From NCBI RefSeq assembly GCF_900129345.1, contig NZ_FQVK01000017.1:33442-97441 (forward strand): DNA of 64,000 nucleotides, read 5' to 3'. A model generated the notes under the pieces. The model was given only the letters and a program-made list of their open reading frames with translations. It made no database searches and was not told the origin of the DNA. Numbering within the stretch: the first letter of the stretch is position 1; each line of letters opens with the position of its first letter. The translations under genes and the position numbers were made by a program. Source of the DNA: Ruegeria intermedia (GTDB lineage: Bacteria > Pseudomonadota > Alphaproteobacteria > Rhodobacterales > Rhodobacteraceae). Below, one piece after another: positions 52,888 through 61,925 of this stretch.

Positions 52888-53921
52888 AGCTGCTGACTTC
52901 TCTGGGCCTTGCTCTGGCCGTTCTGGCCACGCCGATTGCCGCGCAGGATTCTGCGAAACCCGTGAAGCTGATGGTGGTGCAGGAAACCGCACCCGGTTTC
53001 TCGCGGCAATTCTTCGGGCGGGTAGCTGCGCGTCAGACCGTCGATCTTGCGTTTCAGGTTGGCGGACAGATCGTGGAACTGCCCGTCAACGAAGGGTTCG
53101 AAGTTCCCAAGGGCGGCCTGATCGCCCGGCTGGATCAGGAACCGTTCGAGCTGGCGCTGGAACGCGCCAAGCTTCAGAAGGAACAGGCCGACCGCACGCT
53201 TGCGCGCCTGTCGCGTCTGCGCGGCACCACGGCCAGCGAGGTCGCCGTCGATGATGCCGAAACCGCCGCGCAACTGGCGGCCATCGCCGTGCGCGACGCC
53301 GAATACAACCTGGAGCACGCCACCCTGACCGCGCCGTTCGATGCGTTGGTCTCGCGGCGCGAGGTCGAGAATTTCACCACCGTTTCGGCCGGCACGCCGA
53401 TCGTACGCATCCATGACATGTCGGAACTGCGCATCGAGGTGGACGTGCCCGAAATCCTGTTCCAGCGCACCAGCCAGGAGGATGGCTTCACCATCACCGC
53501 GAAATTTCCGGTCAGCGATCAGGTGTTTCCGCTGGAAATCCGCGAGTTCGACGCCGAAACATCCAGCGTCGGTCAGACCTTCCGCATCCAGTTCGGCCTG
53601 ACGCCGCCCGAAGGGCTGCGGATCCTGCCCGGCTCCTCGGTCACGGTGAACGTCAAGGTCGATGACAAACGCACCGGCATCATCGTGCCGCCCACCGCCA
53701 TCGTGCCCGACGCCGAGGGCAATCTTGGCGTGATGGTGTTTTCGCCCGTGGGCGCCGACGAAGGCACTGTCAAATGGGTTCCGGTCACGATCGAACCCAC
53801 CCAATCGGGGGATGTGCGGGTTCTGACCGGCCTGTCGGACGGCGATGAAATCGTGGTTGCCGGCGGTGCGGTTCTGACCGACGGGCAGACCGTCCGGCGC
53901 TTTGCCGGCTTTGCCAACTGA
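52884..53921 (+). CDS. RND efflux periplasmic adaptor subunit
   Basis: 345 residues with signal peptide MKLLTSLGLALAVLATPIAAQ (no lipobox cysteine). Lipoyl-type half motif FQVGGQIVELPVNEGFEVPKGGLIARLD, a short helical hairpin, then EYNLEHATLTAPFDALVSRREVE and a beta-barrel domain. It is a membrane-fusion protein of the HlyD/AcrA family linking the permease to an outer-membrane channel. The channel gene is not in the operon, so a TolC-like protein elsewhere is presumably used. Confidence 0.93.
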   Translation: MKLLTSLGLALAVLATPIAAQDSAKPVKLMVVQETAPGFSRQFFGRVAARQTVDLAFQVGGQIVELPVNEGFEVPKGGLIARLDQEPFELALERAKLQKEQADRTLARLSRLRGTTASEVAVDDAETAAQLAAIAVRDAEYNLEHATLTAPFDALVSRREVENFTTVSAGTPIVRIHDMSELRIEVDVPEILFQRTSQEDGFTITAKFPVSDQVFPLEIREFDAETSSVGQTFRIQFGLTPPEGLRILPGSSVTVNVKVDDKRTGIIVPPTAIVPDAEGNLGVMVFSPVGADEGTVKWVPVTIEPTQSGDVRVLTGLSDGDEIVVAGGAVLTDGQTVRRFAGFAN

Positions 53922-53932
53922 AGGGGGCGACG

Positions 53933-56900
53933 ATGAATATCGCACGCGCCTCGATCGACCGGCCGATCCAGACCTGGCTGATCATCCTGGTCACCCTTCT
54001 GGGCGGCATCTGGGGCTTTTCCGCGCTGGGCCGGCTGGAAGACCCGGCCTTTACCATCAAGAATGCCGTCATCATCACCAGCTATCCCGGCGCAACCGCC
54101 GAACAGGTGGCCGAAGAGGTCTCGGAGCCGCTGGAATCCGCCATCCAGCAGATGGGCGAGGTCGATGTCATCACCTCGGTCAACCGCCCCGGCCAGTCGC
54201 TGATCGAGGTCGAGATCAAATCCACCTATGACGGGTCCGAACTGCCCGACATCTGGACTCGCCTGCGGGCCAAGGTCCGGGACGCGGCACGCGGCCTGCC
54301 CTCGGGGGTCAGCACGCCGTTCGTCAATGACGGGTTCGGCGACGTGTTCGGCCTGTTCTATGCCGTTACCGCCGAAGGGTTCACCGACGCGGAAAAACAC
54401 GAACTGTCCACCTTTCTGCGCCGCGAATTGCTGACGGTCGAAGGCGTGGCCGATGTCGAGGTGCAGGGTCTGCCGGACGAGGCGATCTTCATCGAGCCTG
54501 ACCTGGCCATCTCGGTCAACCAGAACGTTCCGCTGACCGCGATCAACGAGGCCATTGCCAATGCCAACTCGGTTCAGGAATCGGGCACCCTGCGGGCCGA
54601 GGATCACCGCACCACGATCCTGACGGCGGACGGGTCCGACAGCGTTTCGGAAATCGCCGGCCTGTCGGTCGGCTCGCAAGGGCAGGTGATCAACCTGTTC
54701 GACATGGCCAATGTTTATCGCGCCCGCCAGACCGATCCCGACATCCTGATCCGTTTCAACGGGGTCGAGGCCTTCACCTTGGGCATCGCCGGCCTGTCGA
54801 CCGAGAACATCGTCGAGGTCGGCAAACGCGTCGACGCCAAGCTGGCCGAACTGGACGTGGAAATCCCCGCCGGGGTCGAAATTCTGCCCATCTACCAGCA
54901 GCATGTGGTGGTCGAGCAGGCCTCGAACGACTTCCTGGTCAACCTTGCCATGTCGGTGGCCATCGTGGTGGCGGTGCTGGGCATCTTCATGGGTTGGCGC
55001 GCGGCCGTCGTCGTGGGCTCGACCCTGCTTTTGACGGTGGTGGGCACGCTGCTGTTCATGGCGGTGTTCTCCATCGAGATGGAGCGCATCTCGCTGGGTG
55101 CGCTGATCATCGCGATGGGGATGCTGGTCGACAACGCCATCGTGGTGGCCGAGGGGATGCAGATCGCGATGCTGAAAGGCAAGAACTCGCGCGATGCCGC
55201 GGACGAGGCCGCCTCCAAGACCTTGATCCCGCTGCTTGGGGCCACGGTCATCGGCATCATGGCCTTTGCCGGGATCGGGCTCAGCCCGGATGCGACGGGT
55301 GAATTCCTGTTCTCGCTTTTCGCGGTGATCGGCATTTCGCTGCTGCTCAGCTGGGTGCTGGCGATCACGGTCACACCGCTGTTGGGGCACTATTTCTTCA
55401 AACAGGGCAAAGCGGGCGAGGTCGATGCATATGGTGGCCTTCTGTTCCGCCTGTATGGCGCGACGCTGGCCTGGGCGCTGCGGTTCCGCTGGCTGGTGGT
55501 GGCCGGGCTGGTGGGCATCACGGTGGCCTGTTATGCGGGCTTCGGACTGATGAAGCAGCAGTTCTTCCCCAACTCGAATACGCCGCTGTTCTTCGTGCAT
55601 TACAAGCTGCCGCAGGGCACCCCGATCGACCGCACCGCCGCCGACATGGCCGTGTTCGAGGACTGGCTGGCCCAGCGCGATGACGTGGTCTCGGTGGCGA
55701 CCTTCGTGGGGCAGGGGGCGACGCGTTTCATGCTGACCTATTCGGCCGAAAAGCCGAACCCCAGCTATGGGCACATGATCATCCGCACCGAAACGCTCGA
55801 GGACATCCCCGCGCTTCAGGCCGATCTCGAGGCTTTCGGCTCGGCCCGGTTCCCCGAGGGCGAGTTCCGCACCAAGCGCCTGGTCTTCGGCCCCGGCGGC
55901 GGCACCCCGATCGAGGCGCGGTTCTCGGGCAGCGATCCGGTCGTGCTGCGGCAACTGGCCGACGAGGCGGTGCGGCGCATGTCAGAGGCGTCGCCCAACG
56001 CGCTGGACGTGCATCACGACTGGCGCGAGCAGGAACTGGTGCTGCAGCCGATCTATGCGACCGAACGCGCCCAGACCGCCGGTGTCACCCGCGAGGACAT
56101 TGCCGCGACGCTGCAATTCTCGACCGACGGCATCACCGGCGGCGTGTTCCGGGAACGCGACCGTCTGATCCCGATCATCCTGCGCCGCCCGGCGGACGGA
56201 GACTATTCGATCGTCGATCAGGTGGTGTATTCGGACCAGTCCCGGAAATTCGTACCCATCGAACAGATGGTGGACGGGTTCCAGTACAAGGCGCTCAACA
56301 CTCTGGTGCACCGGCGCGACCGGGTGCTGACCATCACCGTGGGGGCCGACATCCCCGCCGATCTGACCGCCGCGCAAGTCCATGCCGAGGTGCGCGACGC
56401 CATCGAATCGATGGACTTGCCGCTGGGCTACAAGATGGAATGGGGCGGCGAGTTCGAGGATTCCGGCAAGGCACAGGCCAGCCTGGGCAAGCAATTGCCG
56501 CTGAGCCTGCTGATCATGGTCCTGATCTCGGTGCTGCTGTTCAACGCGATCCGACAGCCGATCATCATCTGGCTGCTGGTGCCGATGTCGGTGAACGGCG
56601 TGGTGATCGGGCTGCTGGGCACGGGGCTGCCCTTCACCTTCACCGCGCTTCTGGGTCTGCTCAGCCTGTCGGGGATGCTGATCAAGAACGGAATCGTGCT
56701 GGTCGAGGAAATCGACCTGGTCCGTGCCACCGGCAAGCCTCTGCGCGAGGCGATCATCGAGGCTTCGGTTTCGCGACTGCGTCCGGTCATGCTGGCGGCG
56801 ATCACCACGATTCTGGGCATGGCGCCTTTGCTGACCGACGCCTTCTTCGTGTCGATGGCGGTCACGATCATGGGCGGCCTGGCCTTCGCGACGGTTCTGA

Positions 56901-56980
56901 CCATGGTTGCCGCGCCGGTTTTCTACCTGTTGTTCTTCTCGCGCGAAGAACAGCGCAGGTTGGCGGCGCAGGCGGCATAG
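53933..56980 (+). CDS. RND efflux permease subunit
   Basis: 1015 residues, the length of AcrB/HAE1-type pumps. It begins NIARASIDRPIQTWLIILVTLLGG, has large periplasmic loops after TM1 and TM7, and contains GMLVDNAIVVAEGMQ (TM4, carrying the proton-relay aspartate) and the TM10-11 segment LSGMLIKNGIVLVEEID with its lysine. Substrate range unknown. It closes the marR-adaptor-permease operon; a 12-pair hairpin lies at 57039-57066 without a T tract. Confidence 0.95.
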   Translation: MNIARASIDRPIQTWLIILVTLLGGIWGFSALGRLEDPAFTIKNAVIITSYPGATAEQVAEEVSEPLESAIQQMGEVDVITSVNRPGQSLIEVEIKSTYDGSELPDIWTRLRAKVRDAARGLPSGVSTPFVNDGFGDVFGLFYAVTAEGFTDAEKHELSTFLRRELLTVEGVADVEVQGLPDEAIFIEPDLAISVNQNVPLTAINEAIANANSVQESGTLRAEDHRTTILTADGSDSVSEIAGLSVGSQGQVINLFDMANVYRARQTDPDILIRFNGVEAFTLGIAGLSTENIVEVGKRVDAKLAELDVEIPAGVEILPIYQQHVVVEQASNDFLVNLAMSVAIVVAVLGIFMGWRAAVVVGSTLLLTVVGTLLFMAVFSIEMERISLGALIIAMGMLVDNAIVVAEGMQIAMLKGKNSRDAADEAASKTLIPLLGATVIGIMAFAGIGLSPDATGEFLFSLFAVIGISLLLSWVLAITVTPLLGHYFFKQGKAGEVDAYGGLLFRLYGATLAWALRFRWLVVAGLVGITVACYAGFGLMKQQFFPNSNTPLFFVHYKLPQGTPIDRTAADMAVFEDWLAQRDDVVSVATFVGQGATRFMLTYSAEKPNPSYGHMIIRTETLEDIPALQADLEAFGSARFPEGEFRTKRLVFGPGGGTPIEARFSGSDPVVLRQLADEAVRRMSEASPNALDVHHDWREQELVLQPIYATERAQTAGVTREDIAATLQFSTDGITGGVFRERDRLIPIILRRPADGDYSIVDQVVYSDQSRKFVPIEQMVDGFQYKALNTLVHRRDRVLTITVGADIPADLTAAQVHAEVRDAIESMDLPLGYKMEWGGEFEDSGKAQASLGKQLPLSLLIMVLISVLLFNAIRQPIIIWLLVPMSVNGVVIGLLGTGLPFTFTALLGLLSLSGMLIKNGIVLVEEIDLVRATGKPLREAIIEASVSRLRPVMLAAITTILGMAPLLTDAFFVSMAVTIMGGLAFATVLTMVAAPVFYLLFFSREEQRRLAAQAA

Positions 56981-57038
56981 ATCGCAATCGAAGGGACCTC
57001 GGGCGCAGTTCAGGCGCCGATCGAGAGGGCCCACGACG

Positions 57039-57066
57039 GATCAGCCGGCCTTCGGGCTGGCTGATC
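57039..57066 (+). terminator. Hairpin downstream of the RND operon
   Basis: GATCAGCCGGCC (57039-57050) pairs with GGCTGGCTGATC (57055-57066) over a TTCG tetraloop, with one G-T wobble. No T tract follows, so termination is plausible but not certain. Confidence 0.5.
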
Positions 57067-57432
57067 GCAGCGCGACACTCTGCTTGGCGTGTTGGGTGCA
57101 AACGCCCGGCGACGTCTGGCAAGGAGTGTCCGGATCGCACCCGTCCCAGACGACAGGAGCATTGCTGAAACCTGGGACAACTGAACCGATCCGGTTTTCC
57201 GGCGGGTCCAAATCGAGGAAGAATTGGAGCCCTTGAAAGAGACAACTGAGAAAACCGCCATTGACCTGAGACAAGTGCGAGGGCCACAGGGATGGCGCCC
57301 GACAATCGGGGCGGCTGCGATAGTCCGGCGGCGGCAATCAAGGCGATTGCACCGAAGATCGGCTGTGTCCGGAACTCGCTGCGGCGTTGAGTTCAGCAGG
57401 AGGAAACCGACACCGGTCGTCGTGATGGCGTG
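57067..57432. other. Boundary between core genes and accessory island
   Basis: No gene recognised. Codon-like structure is absent and open frames are short. The sequence leads into transposase remnants, so this probably contains the degraded left end of an insertion sequence; I could not pick out a terminal inverted repeat. Confidence 0.4.
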
Positions 57433-57688
57433 AGGTCGCAAGAGCGCGCCAGGATCAAGCAATTGCGGCGCGAGCTTGGGGGCTTAGGCAAGCCAATGAA
57501 ATCTTGAAAAAGGCCAGCGCGCATTTTGCCCGGGCGGAGTTCGACCGCCCACTGAAACGATGATCGGGTTCATTGACGATCACCGGGTCGAATATGGGGT
57601 CGAGCCGGTCTGCCGGGTTCTCCCGATCGCCCCGTCGACCTTTGTCGGATGCACAGGGGCATTTTCCCGGCGCGCCGGTCGGGGATGA
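57433..57688 (+). pseudogene. Remnant of an IS3-family transposase (orfA end and orfB start)
   Basis: The end of orfA is readable as ERARIKQLRRELGGL, a frame slip, then ANEILKKASAHFARAEFDRPLKR and TGA at 57561-57563. The typical ATGA overlap then starts orfB at 57560: MIGFIDDHRVEYGVEPVCRV followed by LPIAPSTF, diverging and stopping at 57686-57688. The EILKKASA-FFA leucine-zipper end of OrfA and IDDHR-YGVEPIC-VLPIAPSTY opening of OrfB are hallmarks of IS3-group elements. The catalytic DDE domain is missing, so it is inactive. Confidence 0.8.
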
Positions 57689-58082
57689 TCGTTCACGCAA
57701 GCAAGGCCGCTGCACTGTTGACGCCATCGTGGAGCGCGAAGAGCTTGCTTGGCTTGTCTGCTCAACACGCGGGCGCATCGAGGACGCGGACGGGTAGACC
57801 CGCAGCCTGAACGTTCGTCGCGTGGTTCCTCCGCCTGTAATTTCATTCTGGGAGCGCCGGCGCAGAGAAGGTCCAGCGTCGCTGTCTGGAAACGTTGAAT
57901 TCAACAGCGGTGGGGTAAGTACGCGGTTCCCTCCGGACGATTTGCGTCGGCTGGCGGGCGGAACGCGCGACCTCGCCGGCGAACGGATCCCTTTTTGAGC
58001 AGTCCACCCGAATCCATTTTCAACTCAGCTTGATAGCGTTTCAATCAATGCATAATCTCGATTCAACCTGATGGAGAATCCC
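57689..58082. other. Non-coding, decayed stretch before the toxin-antitoxin remnant
   Basis: No recognisable gene. Near the right end, CATAAT at about 58050 with TTGATA 15 bases upstream could be the old promoter of the toxin-antitoxin pair. The rest may be decayed mobile-element sequence. Confidence 0.35.
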
Positions 58083-58325
58083 ATGGCCAGAATCACGTTT
58101 GGCAAACGAGAAGACGGGCTCAAACGCCGCCTGCGTATCCGCACGGCCGAGCATAGCCGGTAGATGGAGGAAGAAGTGCGCGAAATCCTGCGCCAGCCTT
58201 CAGGGGGGGCGGCGGCGCCAGCGAACCTTGGTGAGGCCTTCCCTCGCCGGTCTGCGGCACTTGGCGGAGTGGACCTGGATCTGCCGCCGCGCGAGCCGAT
58301 GCCCCAGACGCCGCGGTTCGACTGA
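58083..58325 (+). pseudogene. FitA/VapB-type antitoxin gene with in-frame TAG
   Basis: 80 codons in one frame with a single TAG at 58161-58163. The product before and after reads as a FitA-like antitoxin: DGLKRRLRIRTAEHSR, stop, MEEEVREILRQ, then GGVDLDLPPREPMPQTPRFD. The family normally has RSMEEEVR at the broken site, so the stop replaces a serine codon. The N-terminal part is the ribbon-helix-helix DNA-binding domain and the C-terminal part wraps the toxin. The ATG directly after the stop could only give a toxin-binding fragment. Confidence 0.72.
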
Positions 58326-58335
58326 GGCGGCGGCA

Positions 58336-58741
58336 ATGATCATGGTTGGCACCAACGTCATATCGGAACCGATGCGCACGACCCCCGCCCCCGAGGTGAT
58401 GGCGCGGGTCGGCAACCACGTTTCCATGGCGCCGCATGTTCGTGCCCTGCCGGAGACCGGGTTGCGGCGCGGCGTTCCGGTTCGACGGCAAACGTCGCAG
58501 CCGTGTGATCGCGGGGGATGTCGCGGGCCGAGTCCTGCCTTTCGGCTGCGCCGCCGCCGTGGCCTTGACGGCCATCTTTGTGGATCCCTGCAATGCGGGC
58601 CGGCCCATCAGCTTCGCCGACTGTCAGGTCGCCGCGGCAGCTCGTGTCCACGGTGCCGCCATTGCGACCCGCAAGGTTGTCGATTTCGAAGGTCGCGGGA
58701 TCGAGGTTATCGATCCTTGGACGACCGGGGGAGGAACCTGA
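58336..58741 (+). pseudogene. FitB/VapC-type PIN-domain toxin remnant
   Basis: It starts MIMVGTNVISEPMR, where functional PIN toxins have D-T-N-V-I-S-E; the first catalytic aspartate is glycine here. After about 45 residues the frame shifts. The C-terminal half is readable in another frame from about 58500 as VIAGDVAGRVLPF, then NAGRPISFADCQVAAAARVHGAAIATRKVVDFEGRGIEVIDPW, a good match to FitB ends. Frameshift plus lost catalytic residue make it inactive. Ends at TGA 58739-58741. Confidence 0.7.
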
Positions 58742-58746
58742 ACGGA

Positions 58747-59334
58747 GTGGACAAACTTAGCGTCTCGGAAAGCTACATCTTCACCAACGTCGTCACCTCG
58801 GCCCGTCGAAAGGCTGGCGGGGACGAGATGTTGCAGATCCGGGAGGAGGTGAGCATCACCAAGGTGCGGATCATCGTGCCGGGCAAACTGGTCACGCTTG
58901 GTCAAGGGAAGTGGGTCGATTACATCCTCTGCTACAAGCCTAGCATTCCGCTCGGCCTGATCGAGGCGAAGGACAACAATCTCAGCGCCGGTGGTGACAT
59001 CCAGCAGGCGCGCGATAGCGCGGAGACGCCGAACTTCCCGTTCGTATTTTCCTCGAACAGCGATGGCTTTGTCCGCTGCGGTCGAACCGGAACCGGCAAG
59101 CCACGCAAAACGGCGCGGGCACTTGGTGCCTTCCCGACGCCGACTGAACCGTGGGCTCGGTTTCGCGCATGGAAAGATTTCGACGATGACGCGGAGCGAT
59201 TTGCCGCACAGTACCGCATCGCGGCGAAGGCCGATACCGTCATGGGCCTCGGCGACCCGCTGGAGGCCGCCCTCTCTGCGCGCGACTTCACACGCGGCAA
59301 CGCTGCCACAAGGTGCTGGAGCCCGCCGCCTAAG
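58747..59334 (+). pseudogene. hsdR: N-terminal remnant of a type I restriction HsdR subunit
   Basis: From a GTG at 58747 (GGAGGAA upstream) about 160 residues match the start of type I restriction endonuclease subunit R. Matching segments are SESYIFTNVVTSARRKAGG, MLQIREEVSIT, then the nuclease motif VDYILCYKPSIPLGLIEAKDNN (Asp and E-x-K of PD-(D/E)XK), FVFSSNSDGFV and AFPTPTEPW. After about 59240 the similarity stops. The helicase domains (normally about 700 more residues) are gone, and no hsdM or hsdS is seen. It may still be translated as a fragment. A deletion probably joined it to the next operon. Confidence 0.72.
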
Positions 59335-59444
59335 CGGTCACGTAGGCCTCAGAATGAGAGCGTACTTTCCGCAATCAACGCATTACACTGCCTGGCGAGT
59401 GCCTCACGCCGCCGGCATCGAGCAGACGATCAAGGAGTCCCCCA

Positions 59445-61925
59445 GTGGCTGACAAAAACAAACGATATTTCTTTGCGGTCGGGCAGAAGAGCTTCGAGGC
59501 CGGAGCGAGCGCGAATCATTTCTCGACCGTCGTGCCGATTGCCGACGCCAACGGCGAGATCATCGACGACCGGCCGGCTGAATTCCCCAATCGCGGCCGG
59601 GCCTGGTGGATGCTGCGCGGCGAGGCCCGAGTCACCCATGCGCCGCCGGGCTGTCTCATCATGTCGGGGATCGAGGATGCGGTGGATATCTCCTCCTCGC
59701 CCGACAAGGACATCTACCAGCTTTTGCAGCCTACGCTGCCTGGCCCCAAGGATCTGATCGAGATTCTGACGCCCGGCGCCGAGGTCACCGATCCGAACGC
59801 CTTGCTTGACGGCTTCCGGATGCGTTGCGATCACGAGCCGACGCGGCATGTCCTCGTGCGGATCGGCGATTACCTCTACGGACCGCTGAAGGTCGAGTTG
59901 GGCCGTCCCGAAAATGACCGGCTTATCGAGGCGGAAATCCGATTCAGCAAACCGGTCGCGCCGCATATCGTCTATCGGATCGCTGCGAGCGAGGCTGAGG
60001 GTCGGCCCGGCCATATTCGGCACAAGGTTGTCGTGCAACGCGATGCCAGCAAGCCGAACGATCAGAGCGGGCACACGGTTCGCTACGAGGCGATCACCGG
60101 TGCATTGTATGAAGACCTGCGGGAGGGGGCACAGGAGATCGACCTCGTTTCCCTGCAAGATGCCGTCCGACAGGTTTCGCGAGACTTCCTGTCTCGAAAG
60201 GAGCGGCGCGAGTTCCTCGAACAACTCGGCCGATTTGCCGAGGACGGGCAGTCATCCTCTACCGTGATCGCGCGCGTTCAGAGCTTTCTGGGCGAACAGC
60301 GTCAGGAACTTGATGCGCTGGATCAAATTTTCGACGCGGTGCTCTCGGACGAAGGCTTCAAACCCAGGATCGACAAGGCCGTCGCTGCAGAGGTCGAGAA
60401 GCGAGTGGACGCCCAAGCGGCTCAGATCGACGCGCGCGCCAAGGAGCGCATCAAGGATCTCAGCACCCAGTTGGAGAATCTCAGGGCCGACTACGCTGCT
60501 GAGAAGGAAAAGTTCGATTCCGAGAAGGCCCGCCGCCACAAGGCACTCGACGAGGAGCTGGCTGCGAAGAAGAAAGCTGCGGAACAGGAACTCAAGGCAA
60601 AACGGGAGGAGCTGAGCCAACAAGAAGAACTGATCAGCCGAAGGCTTGAAGCGGTTGCCGAACGGCTGTCATCAGACCGCACAGGCGTGCTCAACGATTT
60701 CCTTGCGATCGAACCCCTTCTGCGGCGCCTGGGTCTTGGCGGAGCGCCAAAATCTGATGCCGCGTCAGAGCAGGCCTCGGCAGCAGGACTGTCGGCGCCC
60801 GCGTTGAACCTGCCTGATTTCTCGCCATCCGAGACCGATCGGGCGCCCATATCCGAGGAAGCATTTTTCGAGCGGTTTGTTTCGCATGTTGGGGAATGCG
60901 GCTTCATCTTCGATCGCGAAGACCTACTGGCATTTCATCTTTCCGCGAAAGAGCGATCGCCTGTCATTCTGGGTGGTGTCTCGGGGTCCGGCAAGTCTTC
61001 TCTGCCCGTCCTTTATTCGGAAGCCCTGGCAGGCGAGGAAGCCGACAGAAACTATCTGGCCGTGGACGTGAACCCTTCCTGGACCAGCCCCGCGGACCTG
61101 CTCGGCTATACCGACGCGCTGGAACACCGTTTCATTCCGGCCGCGTCGGGCATGCTGAACCAAATGATCCTCGCCTCCCATGCGCGCGAGGCTCTCGGAG
61201 CGTCCGCGCATGTTTTCGCCGTCTGTCTCGAGGAAATGAACCTTGCGCAGCCCGAGCACTATCTCGCGGATATCATTCAGGCGATTTCAAGGGCGCCGGG
61301 GAGCCAGTTCGTCAGCGTCTTTGATCCCAGCGCGGTGCGGGAAGATGATCCCTTCCGGCCATACGCACGCCTTGAACTTTCGCCAAACCTGATTTTTTTC
61401 GGGACGGTGAATTTCGACGAAACGACGCGCCCCTTGTCGATGCGCCTTCTTGATCGGTGCAACCTGATCGAGTTCGCCGCAGATGAACGTCTTCCCGTTC
61501 TCGGAATGACTGCACAAACCGGCACGCGGGTGGTTGAAGGCCCAGCCGTGTTGCAGGCGGACCGGGACCGGTGGACACGGAGCACCAGCGTACCTGCTCG
61601 AGCAATTGAGATCTTGGGCGAAATACAGCCCGAGCTCAGTGTGCTTGGCTGCGGGCTCACCCACCGGCGCCAGACTTCGATCTGCCGTTTCATCGCAAAT
61701 GCTCCGGCAGATCTTTGCACCTTCGATCAGGCGCTGGACATGCAGTTGCGCCAGCGTATTTTGCCGCAGATGCGGGGGTTGTACCGACACGGGGCGTTGG
61801 ACGCCTTGGGGCGCCTCGCGGAGAAGCTCGAGAGGGTATCCGATGTTCCTCGAGCTCTCCGATTGCTCGCGCGCCTGGAGGCTGACGCACGTGCGTCTGA
61901 CGATATGTTCATCGGTGAAGAATGA
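59445..61925 (+). CDS. McrB-like AAA+ NTPase with N-terminal coiled coil
   Basis: 826 residues from a GTG at 59445 with AAGGAG eight bases upstream. Residues 1-240 are a mixed alpha/beta domain I do not recognise. Residues 310-410 are a charged coiled coil. Residues 470-720 are the AAA+ core with Walker A GVSGSGKS (511-518), a Walker-B-like FAVCLEEMNLAQPEHYL (E596/E597; the usual first Asp is not conserved), and GTVNFDETTRPLSMRLLDRCN (sensor 1 and arginine finger). The EMNLA and GTVN-DETT pairs mark the McrB branch of AAA+ proteins. Its stop overlaps the nuclease gene as ATGA. Probably the NTP-driven motor of a McrBC-type defence complex. Confidence 0.85.
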   Translation: MADKNKRYFFAVGQKSFEAGASANHFSTVVPIADANGEIIDDRPAEFPNRGRAWWMLRGEARVTHAPPGCLIMSGIEDAVDISSSPDKDIYQLLQPTLPGPKDLIEILTPGAEVTDPNALLDGFRMRCDHEPTRHVLVRIGDYLYGPLKVELGRPENDRLIEAEIRFSKPVAPHIVYRIAASEAEGRPGHIRHKVVVQRDASKPNDQSGHTVRYEAITGALYEDLREGAQEIDLVSLQDAVRQVSRDFLSRKERREFLEQLGRFAEDGQSSSTVIARVQSFLGEQRQELDALDQIFDAVLSDEGFKPRIDKAVAAEVEKRVDAQAAQIDARAKERIKDLSTQLENLRADYAAEKEKFDSEKARRHKALDEELAAKKKAAEQELKAKREELSQQEELISRRLEAVAERLSSDRTGVLNDFLAIEPLLRRLGLGGAPKSDAASEQASAAGLSAPALNLPDFSPSETDRAPISEEAFFERFVSHVGECGFIFDREDLLAFHLSAKERSPVILGGVSGSGKSSLPVLYSEALAGEEADRNYLAVDVNPSWTSPADLLGYTDALEHRFIPAASGMLNQMILASHAREALGASAHVFAVCLEEMNLAQPEHYLADIIQAISRAPGSQFVSVFDPSAVREDDPFRPYARLELSPNLIFFGTVNFDETTRPLSMRLLDRCNLIEFAADERLPVLGMTAQTGTRVVEGPAVLQADRDRWTRSTSVPARAIEILGEIQPELSVLGCGLTHRRQTSICRFIANAPADLCTFDQALDMQLRQRILPQMRGLYRHGALDALGRLAEKLERVSDVPRALRLLARLEADARASDDMFIGEE

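Noticed and set aside
53573..55954. A 793-codon leftward open frame inside the RND genes.
   Set aside because: Antisense shadow; His/Asp/Arg-rich composition with no motif.
58099..59757. A single 552-codon protein across the toxin remnant, HsdR remnant and the start of the NTPase gene.
   Set aside because: It joins unrelated frames: only the middle part (about 58747-59240) resembles HsdR, the first part is out of frame with the antitoxin and toxin, and the last part is a shadow of the NTPase gene.
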